27,418 bases of DNA, from positions 1 through 27,418 of the forward strand of contig UPYT01000029.1 of NCBI GenBank assembly GCA_900538475.1, read 5' to 3'. Origin of the DNA: an uncultured Clostridium sp. (lineage in GTDB: Bacteria > Bacillota > Clostridia > Lachnospirales > Lachnospiraceae). The notes under the pieces were generated by a model that was not told where the DNA came from, did not search any database, and saw nothing but the letters and a program-made list of their open reading frames with translations. Positions within the stretch are counted from its first letter, which is position 1, and every line of letters starts with the position of its first letter. The position numbers were made by a program, and so were the translations under genes. This document shows positions 6,784 to 14,903 of this stretch, piece after piece.

Positions 6784-8163
6784 ATGCGCATATATACAAT
6801 GCCGAGAAGTGACTGGGATGAACAGAACCCAAACAAGCAAGCAATACTGACTCTCATTCTGAAGCATCAGAATGAGGTGGAGCGACTGCACAAATTGAAG
6901 CAATATTATGTTGGACAGCATGATATTCTGGGCGAGAACAGAAAAAATAAATTGGTTTGCAATCATGCGAAGGATATTTCGGACACTGCCAGCTCCTATT
7001 TTATTGGCAATCCGATATCATACAATAGTGATGAGGACATCTCCTTGCTTATGGATGCCTTTGAGCAGGCAGGTGCTGATGAGGCAGATGGAGATAATGG
7101 ATTGGATTTATCCATTTATGGATGTGCTTATGAGTATATTTATCCAATGGAGGATTCGACAGCCTTATCTGTCAAAAATCTATCTCCAGAAAACACTTTT
7201 ATGGTCTATGATGACACCATTGAGCAGAAAGAATTGTTTGCAGTGTACTATTATGTCAAAAAAGATGATTCCGATAATCGGAACCCGATATATGTGGCAA
7301 CTGTTCTGACAGCTAATTTAAAGTGGGTTCTTGATATTGAAAAAATACCAGGGCCTCAATCTCTTTTAGAAGAACCGGAGCCACATTATTTTGAACAGAT
7401 TCCGATTGTAGAATATTTGAATAATAAATTGGCTATCGGGGATTTTGAACTGCAAATTCCTTTAATCGATGCGTACAACGCACTGATGAGCGACCGTATT
7501 ACGGATAAGGAACAGTTTATTGATTCTATCTTAGCAATTTACGGCGCTTTGTTGGGAGATCCAGACGCGGTAGATGAAGATGGAAAAACAGCAAAAGAGC
7601 GGGTAAAAGAGGACAAGCTGCTGGAGCTTCCCAAAGACTCAAAGGCAGAGTATCTTACCAGAACCTTTGACGAACAGGGAGTTGAAGTCTTAAAGAAGGC
7701 CATTGAGCAGGATATTCATAAATTTAGTCATATTCCCTGCATGACGGATGAATCGTTTGGAGGGAATGTTTCTGGGGTTGCCATGGAATTTAAACTGCTT
7801 GGCATGGAGAATATCACAAAAATAAAAACCCGGTATTACCGCAAAGGATTGAGAAAACGCATACGGTTATTCACGGCCTGGTTAGAAAAAAGCCGGTCTG
7901 TAAATATCAATGCGGCTGGGATTACTCCTATATTTACGCGAGCACTTCCCAAAAATTTGTTGGAAATCAGTCAGATTGTAGCAAATTTATGGGGCAAGGT
8001 AAGTCGAAAAACACTTCTTTCCCAGATTCCATTTGTGGATGATGTAGACGCAGAGCTGGAGGCAGTGGAAAAAGAAACAGAAGAAGAGGTCAGACAGCAG
8101 CAGGCTCTTTTTGGACTGGGAAGCAACACCTCGCCAGAAGAGCTGGGAGATGTAGATGAATAA
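6784..8163 (+). CDS. Portal protein (SPP1 gp6-like)
   Basis: This encodes 459 residues from ATG 6784, which sits 6-7 bases after AAGGCGGTG; GTG 6775 is three codons earlier. The family pattern is clear: HQNEVERLHKLKQYYVGQHD near the N-terminus, NKLVCNHAKDISDTASSYFI, GNPISY, a long stem region and NVSGVAMEFKLLGMENITKI in the clip/crown part. It ends in an acidic tail and overlaps the MuF gene by 8 bases. It forms the dodecameric DNA channel at the capsid vertex. The size is typical. Confidence 0.96.
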   Translation: MRIYTMPRSDWDEQNPNKQAILTLILKHQNEVERLHKLKQYYVGQHDILGENRKNKLVCNHAKDISDTASSYFIGNPISYNSDEDISLLMDAFEQAGADEADGDNGLDLSIYGCAYEYIYPMEDSTALSVKNLSPENTFMVYDDTIEQKELFAVYYYVKKDDSDNRNPIYVATVLTANLKWVLDIEKIPGPQSLLEEPEPHYFEQIPIVEYLNNKLAIGDFELQIPLIDAYNALMSDRITDKEQFIDSILAIYGALLGDPDAVDEDGKTAKERVKEDKLLELPKDSKAEYLTRTFDEQGVEVLKKAIEQDIHKFSHIPCMTDESFGGNVSGVAMEFKLLGMENITKIKTRYYRKGLRKRIRLFTAWLEKSRSVNINAAGITPIFTRALPKNLLEISQIVANLWGKVSRKTLLSQIPFVDDVDAELEAVEKETEEEVRQQQALFGLGSNTSPEELGDVDE

Positions 8164-9691
8164 CGAGAAGTACTGGAAAAATCGAAAAGTCCAAGAGATG
8201 TTTCGATATATGGCTTCAGCTGAGGATGCTGCAGATGAAATTGCAAAAGTGTATTTAAAGGCTTCGCGTTACATCAGTTTTGAGATGGAAGCTATTTTTG
8301 AGCGGTTTATGAAAAAGCATAAGTTGTCTGAAAATGATGCAAGAAGGCTCATCCAATCGCTTCAAGACAAAACCTCTATTGATGAAATGAAGAGGGCTTT
8401 AAAAGCTTTCCCGAAAGGATCTGCTCATCAAAAAATATTGGCAGAACTGGAAAGCGTAGCTTATCAGGCGCGCTTAGAACGACTGAAGCAGCTTCAGAAC
8501 GAACTGGATAGAACGATGCAGCAGGTCTATAAACAGGAAAAGGCTGTTAATACGAAGCATTATGTTGATTTGGCAAATGAGGCATATTATCGGTCCATTT
8601 TTTATATTCAACAGTTGGCCGGCCTGGGATTTTCTTTTAGTGCAATTGATGAAGGCGATGTAAAAAGAATAATAAACAGTCGATGGTCTGGAGCGAATTA
8701 TTCAGAACGAATCTGGAAAAATACGCAGAGCTTAGCGCGTGATTTGAAAGAAGAATTGCTGATTAATTTGCTGACTGGTCGAACTGACCGGGAAGCGGCG
8801 GAAATTATTGCGAATAAATACGCTCAGGGTGCCAGCAACGCCCGAAGACTGGTGCGAACGGAATCCTGCAATCTTGTGACGCAGATGGATATGTTGTCCT
8901 ACGAGGAATGTGGGATAGAAACGTATATTTTTACCGCAACATTAGATGTGAAGACTTCTACGGTTTGCCGGGAACTGGATAGGAAAAGGTTCCCTGTTGC
9001 AGAGCAGCAGGCTGGAAAAAATTGTCCTCCGATGCATCCCTGGTGCCGTTCTACGACTATATGCGATATCTCGCCGGAAACATTGGCCCAAATGAAGCGC
9101 CGAGCCAGAGACCCAGAGACCGGAAAGACATACATGGTTCCGGCGGATATGTCCTACAAGCAGTGGCACGAGCAGTATGTTGAGAAGAATCCAGATAAGC
9201 GCCTGGCAGAGCGGAAGCAGCGAAATAAAAAGACAGATAATGAGCAGTTCCAAAGATACCGAAAAATACTTGGTAAGGATGCGCCTGAAACTCTGGATTC
9301 TTTCCAGACAATGAAGTATACTGATAGTGAGAAATGGAACGCTAAGAAGAGAGAATTTGCAACCATTTCAAAAATTATGGAAAAAGAATCATACTCAGAA
9401 GAGTACAGAAGTAAGATGCGGAGCACATATTACCGATTTAAGGATAAAGGATATGAATTTACGGATCATTCATTAAACCGCTATCTTGGACAGAAAACAG
9501 GAAGGGGAAAGAAGGCTTTTACCGAAGATGAATTATTAAAGGTGCTGGATTCTTCCGTGAATTATTTGGAAGAAGGGGGAAGAACAGTAAAGTTTTATAA
9601 TGGAATAGCTGCAATTCAGAATGAACAGACCGAAGAAGTGGTTTCGATTGTAGTCAGAAATAAACCGAAGAAGGGTTGGAAGAGTAAATGA
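8156..9691 (+). CDS. MuF-type head protein with C-terminal nuclease-toxin-like domain
   Basis: This encodes 511 residues, longer than a plain MuF minor head protein. Residues ~1-165 are helical and residues ~170-310 are the MuF domain (GRTDREAAEIIANKYAQGAS, RRLVRTESCNLVTQMDMLSY, CPPMHPWCRSTT). A charged linker follows. The C-terminal ~110 residues include FTDHSLNRYLGQKTGRGK (His438) and a VKFYNGIAAIQ strand, and end RNKPKKGW. Small domains of this kind appended to MuF proteins are polymorphic toxins, many of the PBECR barnase/EndoU/colicin-like RNase class. The two genes behind it fit an immunity region. MuF identity is strong; the toxin class is inferred from pattern and context. Confidence 0.9.
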   Translation: MNNEKYWKNRKVQEMFRYMASAEDAADEIAKVYLKASRYISFEMEAIFERFMKKHKLSENDARRLIQSLQDKTSIDEMKRALKAFPKGSAHQKILAELESVAYQARLERLKQLQNELDRTMQQVYKQEKAVNTKHYVDLANEAYYRSIFYIQQLAGLGFSFSAIDEGDVKRIINSRWSGANYSERIWKNTQSLARDLKEELLINLLTGRTDREAAEIIANKYAQGASNARRLVRTESCNLVTQMDMLSYEECGIETYIFTATLDVKTSTVCRELDRKRFPVAEQQAGKNCPPMHPWCRSTTICDISPETLAQMKRRARDPETGKTYMVPADMSYKQWHEQYVEKNPDKRLAERKQRNKKTDNEQFQRYRKILGKDAPETLDSFQTMKYTDSEKWNAKKREFATISKIMEKESYSEEYRSKMRSTYYRFKDKGYEFTDHSLNRYLGQKTGRGKKAFTEDELLKVLDSSVNYLEEGGRTVKFYNGIAAIQNEQTEEVVSIVVRNKPKKGWKSK

Positions 9692-9957
9692 AAGAAAAAT
9701 TATTGGAAATGATGCGACAGCTCATAGATGGAGAATATAACTGCAATGATTTTTCATACGATTTTCCAGAAGCAATGTTAGATTTAAAGGATGAAGAGTG
9801 GCTTGATATGTTAGATGATATGCCTGAGATATGCGCATCATATGAGCCTTTTGATGAGGCAGATGGGGAAGTGCTGAATGATAAGGAATTAATACAGGCA
9901 GTAACAGAAATTTACCATAAAATTTTATTAAGAGGAGATGTACATGGCCAGAGATGA
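9688..9957 (+). CDS. Putative immunity protein for the MuF toxin (colicin-immunity-like)
   Basis: This encodes 89 very acidic residues, coupled to the MuF-toxin stop by ATGA. The start LLEMMRQLIDGEYNCNDFSY, with DFPEAMLDLKDEEWLDMLDD after it, and the C-terminal helix ELIQAVTEIYHKILL resemble the four-helix bacterial colicin-D-type immunity fold. Strong negative charge suits neutralising a basic RNase domain. Immediate adjacency to the toxin-bearing gene is the main argument. No experimental link is visible. A structural head accessory protein is the alternative, but such proteins are rarely this acidic and small at this position. Confidence 0.6.
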   Translation: MKEKLLEMMRQLIDGEYNCNDFSYDFPEAMLDLKDEEWLDMLDDMPEICASYEPFDEADGEVLNDKELIQAVTEIYHKILLRGDVHGQR

Positions 9958-10285
9958 TTATTTTGTGATAGCCGCAAAGATTCTTGACTATTTATACAAA
10001 TGCTTGAAAAAGGGAATTGCTCCAGATCCAGAACTGCTTTCTCCGGAAGCACTTGGTATCAATGAATCATACTGGAACTATATTTTTCAGAACTTATCAG
10101 AGTATGGTTACATTACAGGTGTGATATCTAAAAAACTAATGGGAAATCCAGAGGTGCAAGTAAAGCTTCAATACAATAAATTGAGAATAACGCCGCCAGG
10201 GATTGAGTATTTGGCGGAGAATTCTTCAATGAAAAAAGCATTGGATACATTGCAAACGATAAAAGACTTAATACCGTTCATTTAA
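9944..10285 (+). CDS. YjcQ-like winged-helix protein
   Basis: This encodes 113 residues from ATG 9944, six bases after GAGGAG; the ATG at 9938 directly abuts that site and is less likely. The pattern of an N-terminal helix (IAAKILDYLYKCLKKGI), SYWNYIFQNLSEYGYITGV, and a C-terminal RITPPGIEYLAENSSMKKAL matches the YjcQ family, a small winged-helix group common in Firmicutes phages. It overlaps the putative immunity gene and ends just before a terminator, so it belongs to the MuF-toxin operon. It may be a regulator or a second immunity-like accessory; the function is unknown. Confidence 0.75.
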   Translation: MARDDYFVIAAKILDYLYKCLKKGIAPDPELLSPEALGINESYWNYIFQNLSEYGYITGVISKKLMGNPEVQVKLQYNKLRITPPGIEYLAENSSMKKALDTLQTIKDLIPFI

Positions 10286-10286
10286 G

Positions 10287-10312
10287 CCAGGGAATTTATC
10301 CCTGGTATTTTT
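10287..10312 (+). terminator. Rho-independent terminator closing the packaging/MuF block
   Basis: CCAGGGA (10287-10293) pairs perfectly with TCCCTGG (10299-10305) around ATTTA, followed by TATTTTTA. A terminator between head genes is unusual and marks the left edge of the inserted fibre cassette. Confidence 0.8.
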
Positions 10313-10324
10313 ATACCCTTTTTA

Positions 10325-10338
10325 TTGCGACATCGCAA
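10325..10338. repeat. Short perfect palindrome before the fibre gene
   Basis: TTGCGA (10325-10330) and TCGCAA (10333-10338) with a 2-base centre lie two bases before the GGAGG site of the 1111-aa fibre gene. It could be a regulator-binding site or an RNA hairpin that controls access to the ribosome binding site. Confidence 0.5.
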
Positions 10339-10349
10339 CGGAGGTAAAC

Positions 10350-13300
10350 ATGATAACAGCAGTATTTACAGATAACAGCGACTATGCCCGCGCTACTGGC
10401 CTCTGGCAGTGGGACTACGGGCAGAGGCTACGGATAGAAGGATTGAAACTGCCCGCAGCGGTAGAAATCCATTTCGCCCTGACAGAACAGTCCGGGGATG
10501 CCATTACCCGAGTAGGTACCACCAAGGACGGTGTGACAGAGGTAGTCATCCCGGATAGCCTGTTGGAGAATCAGGCAGCAGGCGCGACCTATGAAATCTA
10601 TGCATGGATCTATCTGGCAGACAAGACATCCGGTGAAACCATCAAACGGATTTCCATGCAGGTCAAGCGCAGAGCAAAGCCGGAAGGGCATGACACACCA
10701 GAGGATGCAGAACTCTTCCGGGATGCCATTGCGCAGGTGAACGCATCTGCAGACCGGGCAGAGACAGCGCGAGAAGGAGCCGAAGCCGCTCAGGAGGCAG
10801 CGGAAGCAGCAGCCGGTAAAATTGAGGGTGAGATTACCGGAGCCGGGCAGATTGCCAAGCAGGTAAAGCAGGATGCGGCAGCAGTTGCGAAAGATAAGCA
10901 GGCAGTCTCTCAGATGGTTACAGAGACCACCCAGAACGCTCAGAATGCAGCCGAAGCAGCACAGGCAGCAGAACGTTCCAGTACCGCCGCGAAGCAAGCA
11001 CAGGCCGCCGCTGAGAGTGCTAAGGCGGGAGCAGATTCAGCCATGAAAGAGGTGGAGCGAGACCGAGTTGAGGTTTCAGAGACCCACAAGGCGGTGGAGC
11101 AGATGCGGGAAGCGGTGGATACTGACCGGCAGGCAGTAGCAGCGGACCGGCGGGCGGTAGAAAATACTGTCACGCAGTTTGGACAGTTTGCTCAGAGCGC
11201 GATTAATGCTGTTGGACAGGCTCAGGAGGCGGCTGTGGGGGCAGTTTCCGCAGAAGGGCAGAGACAGGCCACAGCGGTGCAGCAGGCAGGCACACAGGCA
11301 GTCAGTGACGTTGAAACAGCTAAGGCAAAGGCGGTTCAGGCAGTCACCACAGAGGGTGATACGCAGGTCAAGAGGGTGCAGGATGCGGCTGCTGGAATTG
11401 TGGCTGACCGGGAGCAGATTGCGGCGAATAAAGCCGGAATTGAAGCCCTGCACCAGGGCAAAGCCGATGCCATTGTGGAGACCGCGCAGGGTGAGACCAT
11501 GACCCTGACGGACAGCTCCGACAAATTGTTTGAGGGTCTGAAAGTATTCGGGAAGAGTACGCAGGATGGGACGCCGAGTGTGGAAAATCCAGTGCCGATT
11601 GTGAATGTCGGTGAGAGCGGAAGTATTACGGTTGAGGTGACGGGGAGGAACCTATTCAAGAATTCGCAGCACTCAGCAGGTTTTTATACCGGAGATGTAG
11701 GAAATACAATAAATTCGGTTATGAATGCTGGATATTCATGGGAAGCGGATCTGTCAGTGTTACCCGGTACAGAATTAACATTGAGCGTAATGTCGCCAAT
11801 ACTGTCTAAGTTCCGATTCTTTGTTATTGATAACAACGGGATAATTCTTCTGAAACATGAAGACTATTCTGCTAATAGTATGGACTATACGAATACATTT
11901 ACCATGCCGGAGAATGGTTTTAGACTGTGTGTAAGCGTAATAGAAGTGTCAGCACCAGAAGGCGTTACAATTATGCTTAACATAGGGAATATGGCTTTTT
12001 CGTACGAACCCTACATTGAGCCTCAAACCTTAATCCTCAAAACCCCCAACGGTCTCCCTGGTGTGCCAGTCAGCAAAGACGGCAACTACACTGACCAAAA
12101 CGGTCAGCAGTGGGTTTGCGATGAGATTGACTTGACAAAAAAGAAGTATGTACAGAGGGTGAAAGACTTCATTATCACTCAGGATACTCAGATATCAACC
12201 TCAATGGGTGCTTATGGCGCACCAGAAAAAGATACCATTTTGGCTCGTTATTTAGATAGGACCATTAAAAAAAATGGTACTATTTTATGCCGAGAGTTGA
12301 TACATATTCCAAACTGGAATGTCGATAGTGAATCAGTACATACAACAGAAACCTCTATTGATTTTAGACTTTCAAGAAAAAGACTTGGATTAGGAACAGA
12401 GACAACGGCTGATGAAAATAAAACAGCGGTTCTTAAATTTTTGGAAACAACTCCGCTTCATTGCCTTGTGGAATTAGCTACCCCCATCGAACGCGACCTC
12501 ACACCAGAAGAACTTACCGCTTACGAAGCCCTCCGTACCAACTATCCGACCACCGTTATCACAAACGATGCCGGAGCACACATGGAAGCGACCTATGTGG
12601 CCGATACTGGAAAATACATCCAGAACCTGGAAGAGCGCCTGAATGCCAAGCTGGTGAATATCCAGTCAGCCCTAATTAGTCAGAAAATTTCTGGGGGGGG
12701 TATAAAGGTAACTGACAGTTCGAGGGTGCCGGTTGTGCGGTTTGCCATGTGGGGTAAGACGGAGCAGAGGAAGACGACAGGGAAGAATCTGATTGATATA
12801 AAAGGTGAAATAACCTTTTCAAAAGGAACTTTTGACATAAAAGATAATCTTATTGATTGCACTCTAGCAGACACTTGGGGCGGTAGTTACATTATGTTTT
12901 CCAAGGAGTATCCTGCCGGAGAATATACTTTTTCCGCTGATAAGATGAAAAATGATACAGTGCAAAAAATAGCTATTCTTTTGACCGTAGAACCATTATC
13001 GAATAGCGCGGATGCTTGTGTTTTTAATGATTATTACAAAAAATATCTGATTAAAAATGGCAAGACATTATCCAGAGACATAACATTCAAGGTCGATTCA
13101 CCATTTGAAATTGGTATTCCACTTTCGGGAGATGTTGATGCAGTCGGAGAGACTTTGAGTATAAAAAATATCCAGCTTGAGCGAGGAGTTTCCGCCACTG
13201 CCTATGAGCCTTATTCCGGCGGCTTCCCTTCCCCCTCTCCTGACTGGGAACAGCCCATCGAGATAACCGACCAGCCTGTGACAATCACCGTCAAGGGCGG

Positions 13301-13685
13301 CACAGAGCAGCAGTCTATCACTCTGATACCGCCTCGCCCATTTACCAAGTGGGACAAGCTGGAAAAGGTGGATGGAGTGTGGTGCTGGGTGTATCAGAGC
13401 AAGCATATTCTGTCTTATAGCGCAGAAAGCATCACAGGAGAATATTTTTCCACAACAGGAGAGCTGAGTGCAGGGGCAGAGGTGTATTACAAGGCTTCTG
13501 CACTTGAACTCATCCCCCTCTCCCCATCCGAACAGGACAAACTCAACGCCCTCACGATGTACGCAGGCACCACCGAAGTCACCAACACCGGCGGCTGCAA
13601 CATGGAATTAACCTACACCGTAGATACAAAATCCTATGTAGACAGTAAAATCGCGGCTATCAGCGCCGCAGTATTGGAGGTTTAA
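10350..13685 (+). CDS. BppU-like fibre/baseplate protein with duplicated receptor-binding modules
   Basis: This encodes 1111 residues; GGAGG precedes the ATG. Residues 1-120 form a BppU-type N-terminal beta domain (ATGLWQWDYGQRLRIEGLKL and onward). Residues ~125-360 are an Ala/Gln/Glu-rich coiled coil. Two related beta modules follow, marked GRNLF (~435) and GKNLIDIKGE (~814), each preceded by a strand-rich leader and followed by a jelly-roll-like domain. Each module ends in a helical TPEELTAYEALRTNYPTTVI- or LNALTMYAGTTEVTNTGG-type closing segment. It probably binds cell-surface glycans. Oddities are its location between head genes, higher G+C than its neighbours, and a G8 tract at 12693-12700 within coding frame. 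Confidence 0.85.
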   Translation: MITAVFTDNSDYARATGLWQWDYGQRLRIEGLKLPAAVEIHFALTEQSGDAITRVGTTKDGVTEVVIPDSLLENQAAGATYEIYAWIYLADKTSGETIKRISMQVKRRAKPEGHDTPEDAELFRDAIAQVNASADRAETAREGAEAAQEAAEAAAGKIEGEITGAGQIAKQVKQDAAAVAKDKQAVSQMVTETTQNAQNAAEAAQAAERSSTAAKQAQAAAESAKAGADSAMKEVERDRVEVSETHKAVEQMREAVDTDRQAVAADRRAVENTVTQFGQFAQSAINAVGQAQEAAVGAVSAEGQRQATAVQQAGTQAVSDVETAKAKAVQAVTTEGDTQVKRVQDAAAGIVADREQIAANKAGIEALHQGKADAIVETAQGETMTLTDSSDKLFEGLKVFGKSTQDGTPSVENPVPIVNVGESGSITVEVTGRNLFKNSQHSAGFYTGDVGNTINSVMNAGYSWEADLSVLPGTELTLSVMSPILSKFRFFVIDNNGIILLKHEDYSANSMDYTNTFTMPENGFRLCVSVIEVSAPEGVTIMLNIGNMAFSYEPYIEPQTLILKTPNGLPGVPVSKDGNYTDQNGQQWVCDEIDLTKKKYVQRVKDFIITQDTQISTSMGAYGAPEKDTILARYLDRTIKKNGTILCRELIHIPNWNVDSESVHTTETSIDFRLSRKRLGLGTETTADENKTAVLKFLETTPLHCLVELATPIERDLTPEELTAYEALRTNYPTTVITNDAGAHMEATYVADTGKYIQNLEERLNAKLVNIQSALISQKISGGGIKVTDSSRVPVVRFAMWGKTEQRKTTGKNLIDIKGEITFSKGTFDIKDNLIDCTLADTWGGSYIMFSKEYPAGEYTFSADKMKNDTVQKIAILLTVEPLSNSADACVFNDYYKKYLIKNGKTLSRDITFKVDSPFEIGIPLSGDVDAVGETLSIKNIQLERGVSATAYEPYSGGFPSPSPDWEQPIEITDQPVTITVKGGTEQQSITLIPPRPFTKWDKLEKVDGVWCWVYQSKHILSYSAESITGEYFSTTGELSAGAEVYYKASALELIPLSPSEQDKLNALTMYAGTTEVTNTGGCNMELTYTVDTKSYVDSKIAAISAAVLEV

Positions 13686-13688
13686 GAA

Positions 13689-14126
13689 ATGTACGAGATT
13701 GTAAAGAATGTAATTGAATCCGGTCAGTACGAATTGACCGATATGCTGAAAAAGATTGATACTATCTGGCTCCAGGGAACCTTGGATGACACCCAGCGGA
13801 CAGAACTCATCGAGCTGGCTCGCAGCCGGGCAGACCCGAAGCAGAGCTACGATATCCAGAAGCAGTTAGAAACCATATTTTCCAACCTGTCTGAGATGGG
13901 ACAGGCAATTTTAGAACTGACTGACCGGGTGACGAAATTGGAGGGCGGCAGCGTAACTCCTCCGGTGGTGGATGAGTATCCACAGTTCGTTCAGCCGACT
14001 GGGGCGCATGACGCGTATAATACCGGTGATAAAGTGACCTACAATGGCAAGAAATACATCTGCCAGATGGATAACTGTGTGTGGACACCGGATGCATACC
14101 CGGCAGGATGGAAGCTGGTGGAATAG
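13689..14126 (+). CDS. XkdX-like/coiled-coil protein with C-terminal carbohydrate-binding module
   Basis: This encodes 145 residues. The N-terminus (VKNVIESGQYELTDMLKKID and onward) with LDDTQRTELIELARSRA is typical of small tail-tip accessory proteins. A central coiled coil (LETIFSNLSEMGQAILELTD) follows. The last ~45 residues (AYNTGDKVTYNGKKYIC, then CVWTPDAYPAGWKLVE) are a CBM5/12-like chitin/peptidoglycan-type carbohydrate-binding fold with the expected aromatic residues. It starts three bases after the large fibre gene and probably works with it in host adhesion. Such a gene normally sits next to holin genes, so this position is displaced. Confidence 0.82.
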   Translation: MYEIVKNVIESGQYELTDMLKKIDTIWLQGTLDDTQRTELIELARSRADPKQSYDIQKQLETIFSNLSEMGQAILELTDRVTKLEGGSVTPPVVDEYPQFVQPTGAHDAYNTGDKVTYNGKKYICQMDNCVWTPDAYPAGWKLVE

Positions 14127-14160
14127 ATTTAGTCATAAGATAGTCATAGATTTAGTCATA
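14123..14160. repeat. Pair of 15-bp direct repeats at the end of the fibre cassette
   Basis: ATAGATTTAGTCATA occurs at 14123-14137 and again at 14146-14160, with a further partial copy (ATAGTCATA) between them. The first copy overlaps the stop codon of the preceding gene. It may be a scar of a duplication or recombination event at the right edge of the cassette. Confidence 0.9.
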
Positions 14161-14162
14161 GG

Positions 14163-14188
14163 CACGCGGGAAACCGGGTGTTATTTTT
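14163..14188 (+). terminator. Terminator after the fibre cassette
   Basis: CACGCGG (14163-14169) pairs with CCGGGTG (14174-14180), with one G-G mismatch, around a GAAA tetraloop; TTATTTTT follows. It separates the fibre pair from the scaffold and capsid genes. Confidence 0.65.
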
Positions 14189-14244
14189 ATGCCATGAAAT
14201 GGTCTGGACTTGGATGGACTGGGGCATGGCGGAAAGGAATAGAT

Positions 14245-14883
14245 ATGAAAAAAGTAATATGTAACAGGGAACAGTCAAGAAAAGGAAAATTCAAAATGAA
14301 TCTGCATCTCTTTGGCCATGATGGAGACGGTACCGGTGCTGATAGAGGTAACGGTGATGGAGCTGGCGAAGGCGAGGGAGATGGAACTTCTGGAAAGGAA
14401 CCTACTTTTGACGACATACTGAAAAACGGTCATCAGGCAGAATTTGACCGCAGAGTTCAGAAAGCTATTGACACAGCACTGGGGAAAGCGAAGGAAAAAT
14501 GGCAGGCGCTTACAGATGATAAATTATCCGAAGCGGAGAAGCTGGCAAAAATGACAAAAGAGGAAAAAGCCCAGTATATGCAGCAGAAACATGAAAAGGA
14601 GCTGGCTGACAGGGAAGTGGCTATCACAAAACGAGAGCTGATGGCAGAGGCGAAAAATACACTGGCGGAAAAGAAGCTTCCTTCGGATCTGGCGGAGGTA
14701 TTGAACTATGCGGATGCAGATAGCTGTAATAAATCCATTGCATCAGTTGAAAAAGCTTTCCAGGCTGCAGTGCAGGCTGCGGTTGAAGAGCGGCTGAAGG
14801 GCGGAACTCCTCAGAAAAAAGCAACATCAACAGAAAATGACACCTTAGAAAGTCAGGTTGAGCGCCTGATTATGGGACAGTAA
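14245..14883 (+). CDS. Capsid scaffold protein (DUF4355-like)
   Basis: This encodes 212 residues from ATG 14245, with GGAAAGGA upstream. ATG 14296 begins the classical MNLHLFG start of this family and is also preceded by AAAGGA, so the shorter 195-residue form is possible. A Gly/Asp-rich flexible segment (~25-50) is followed by FDDILKNGHQAEFDRRVQKA, a long charged coiled coil (~75-140) and a C-terminal LESQVERLIMGQ peptide. These are typical of scaffolds that guide capsid assembly and are then expelled or degraded. Its position directly before the major capsid gene supports the assignment. Confidence 0.88.
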   Translation: MKKVICNREQSRKGKFKMNLHLFGHDGDGTGADRGNGDGAGEGEGDGTSGKEPTFDDILKNGHQAEFDRRVQKAIDTALGKAKEKWQALTDDKLSEAEKLAKMTKEEKAQYMQQKHEKELADREVAITKRELMAEAKNTLAEKKLPSDLAEVLNYADADSCNKSIASVEKAFQAAVQAAVEERLKGGTPQKKATSTENDTLESQVERLIMGQ

Positions 14884-14903
14884 AGAAAGGATGGTAGAAC
14901 AAT

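Noticed and set aside
10428..10997. Long minus-strand frame opposite the fibre coiled coil, rich in Cys/Leu
   Set aside because: It is the antisense of the Ala/Gln/Glu-rich coiled coil; the composition is explained by the complementary codons.
10350..13685. Possible diversity-generating retroelement target in the large fibre gene
   Set aside because: No reverse transcriptase gene and no template repeat with A-site substitutions were seen in the window; the two internal modules differ too broadly to be a template/variable pair.
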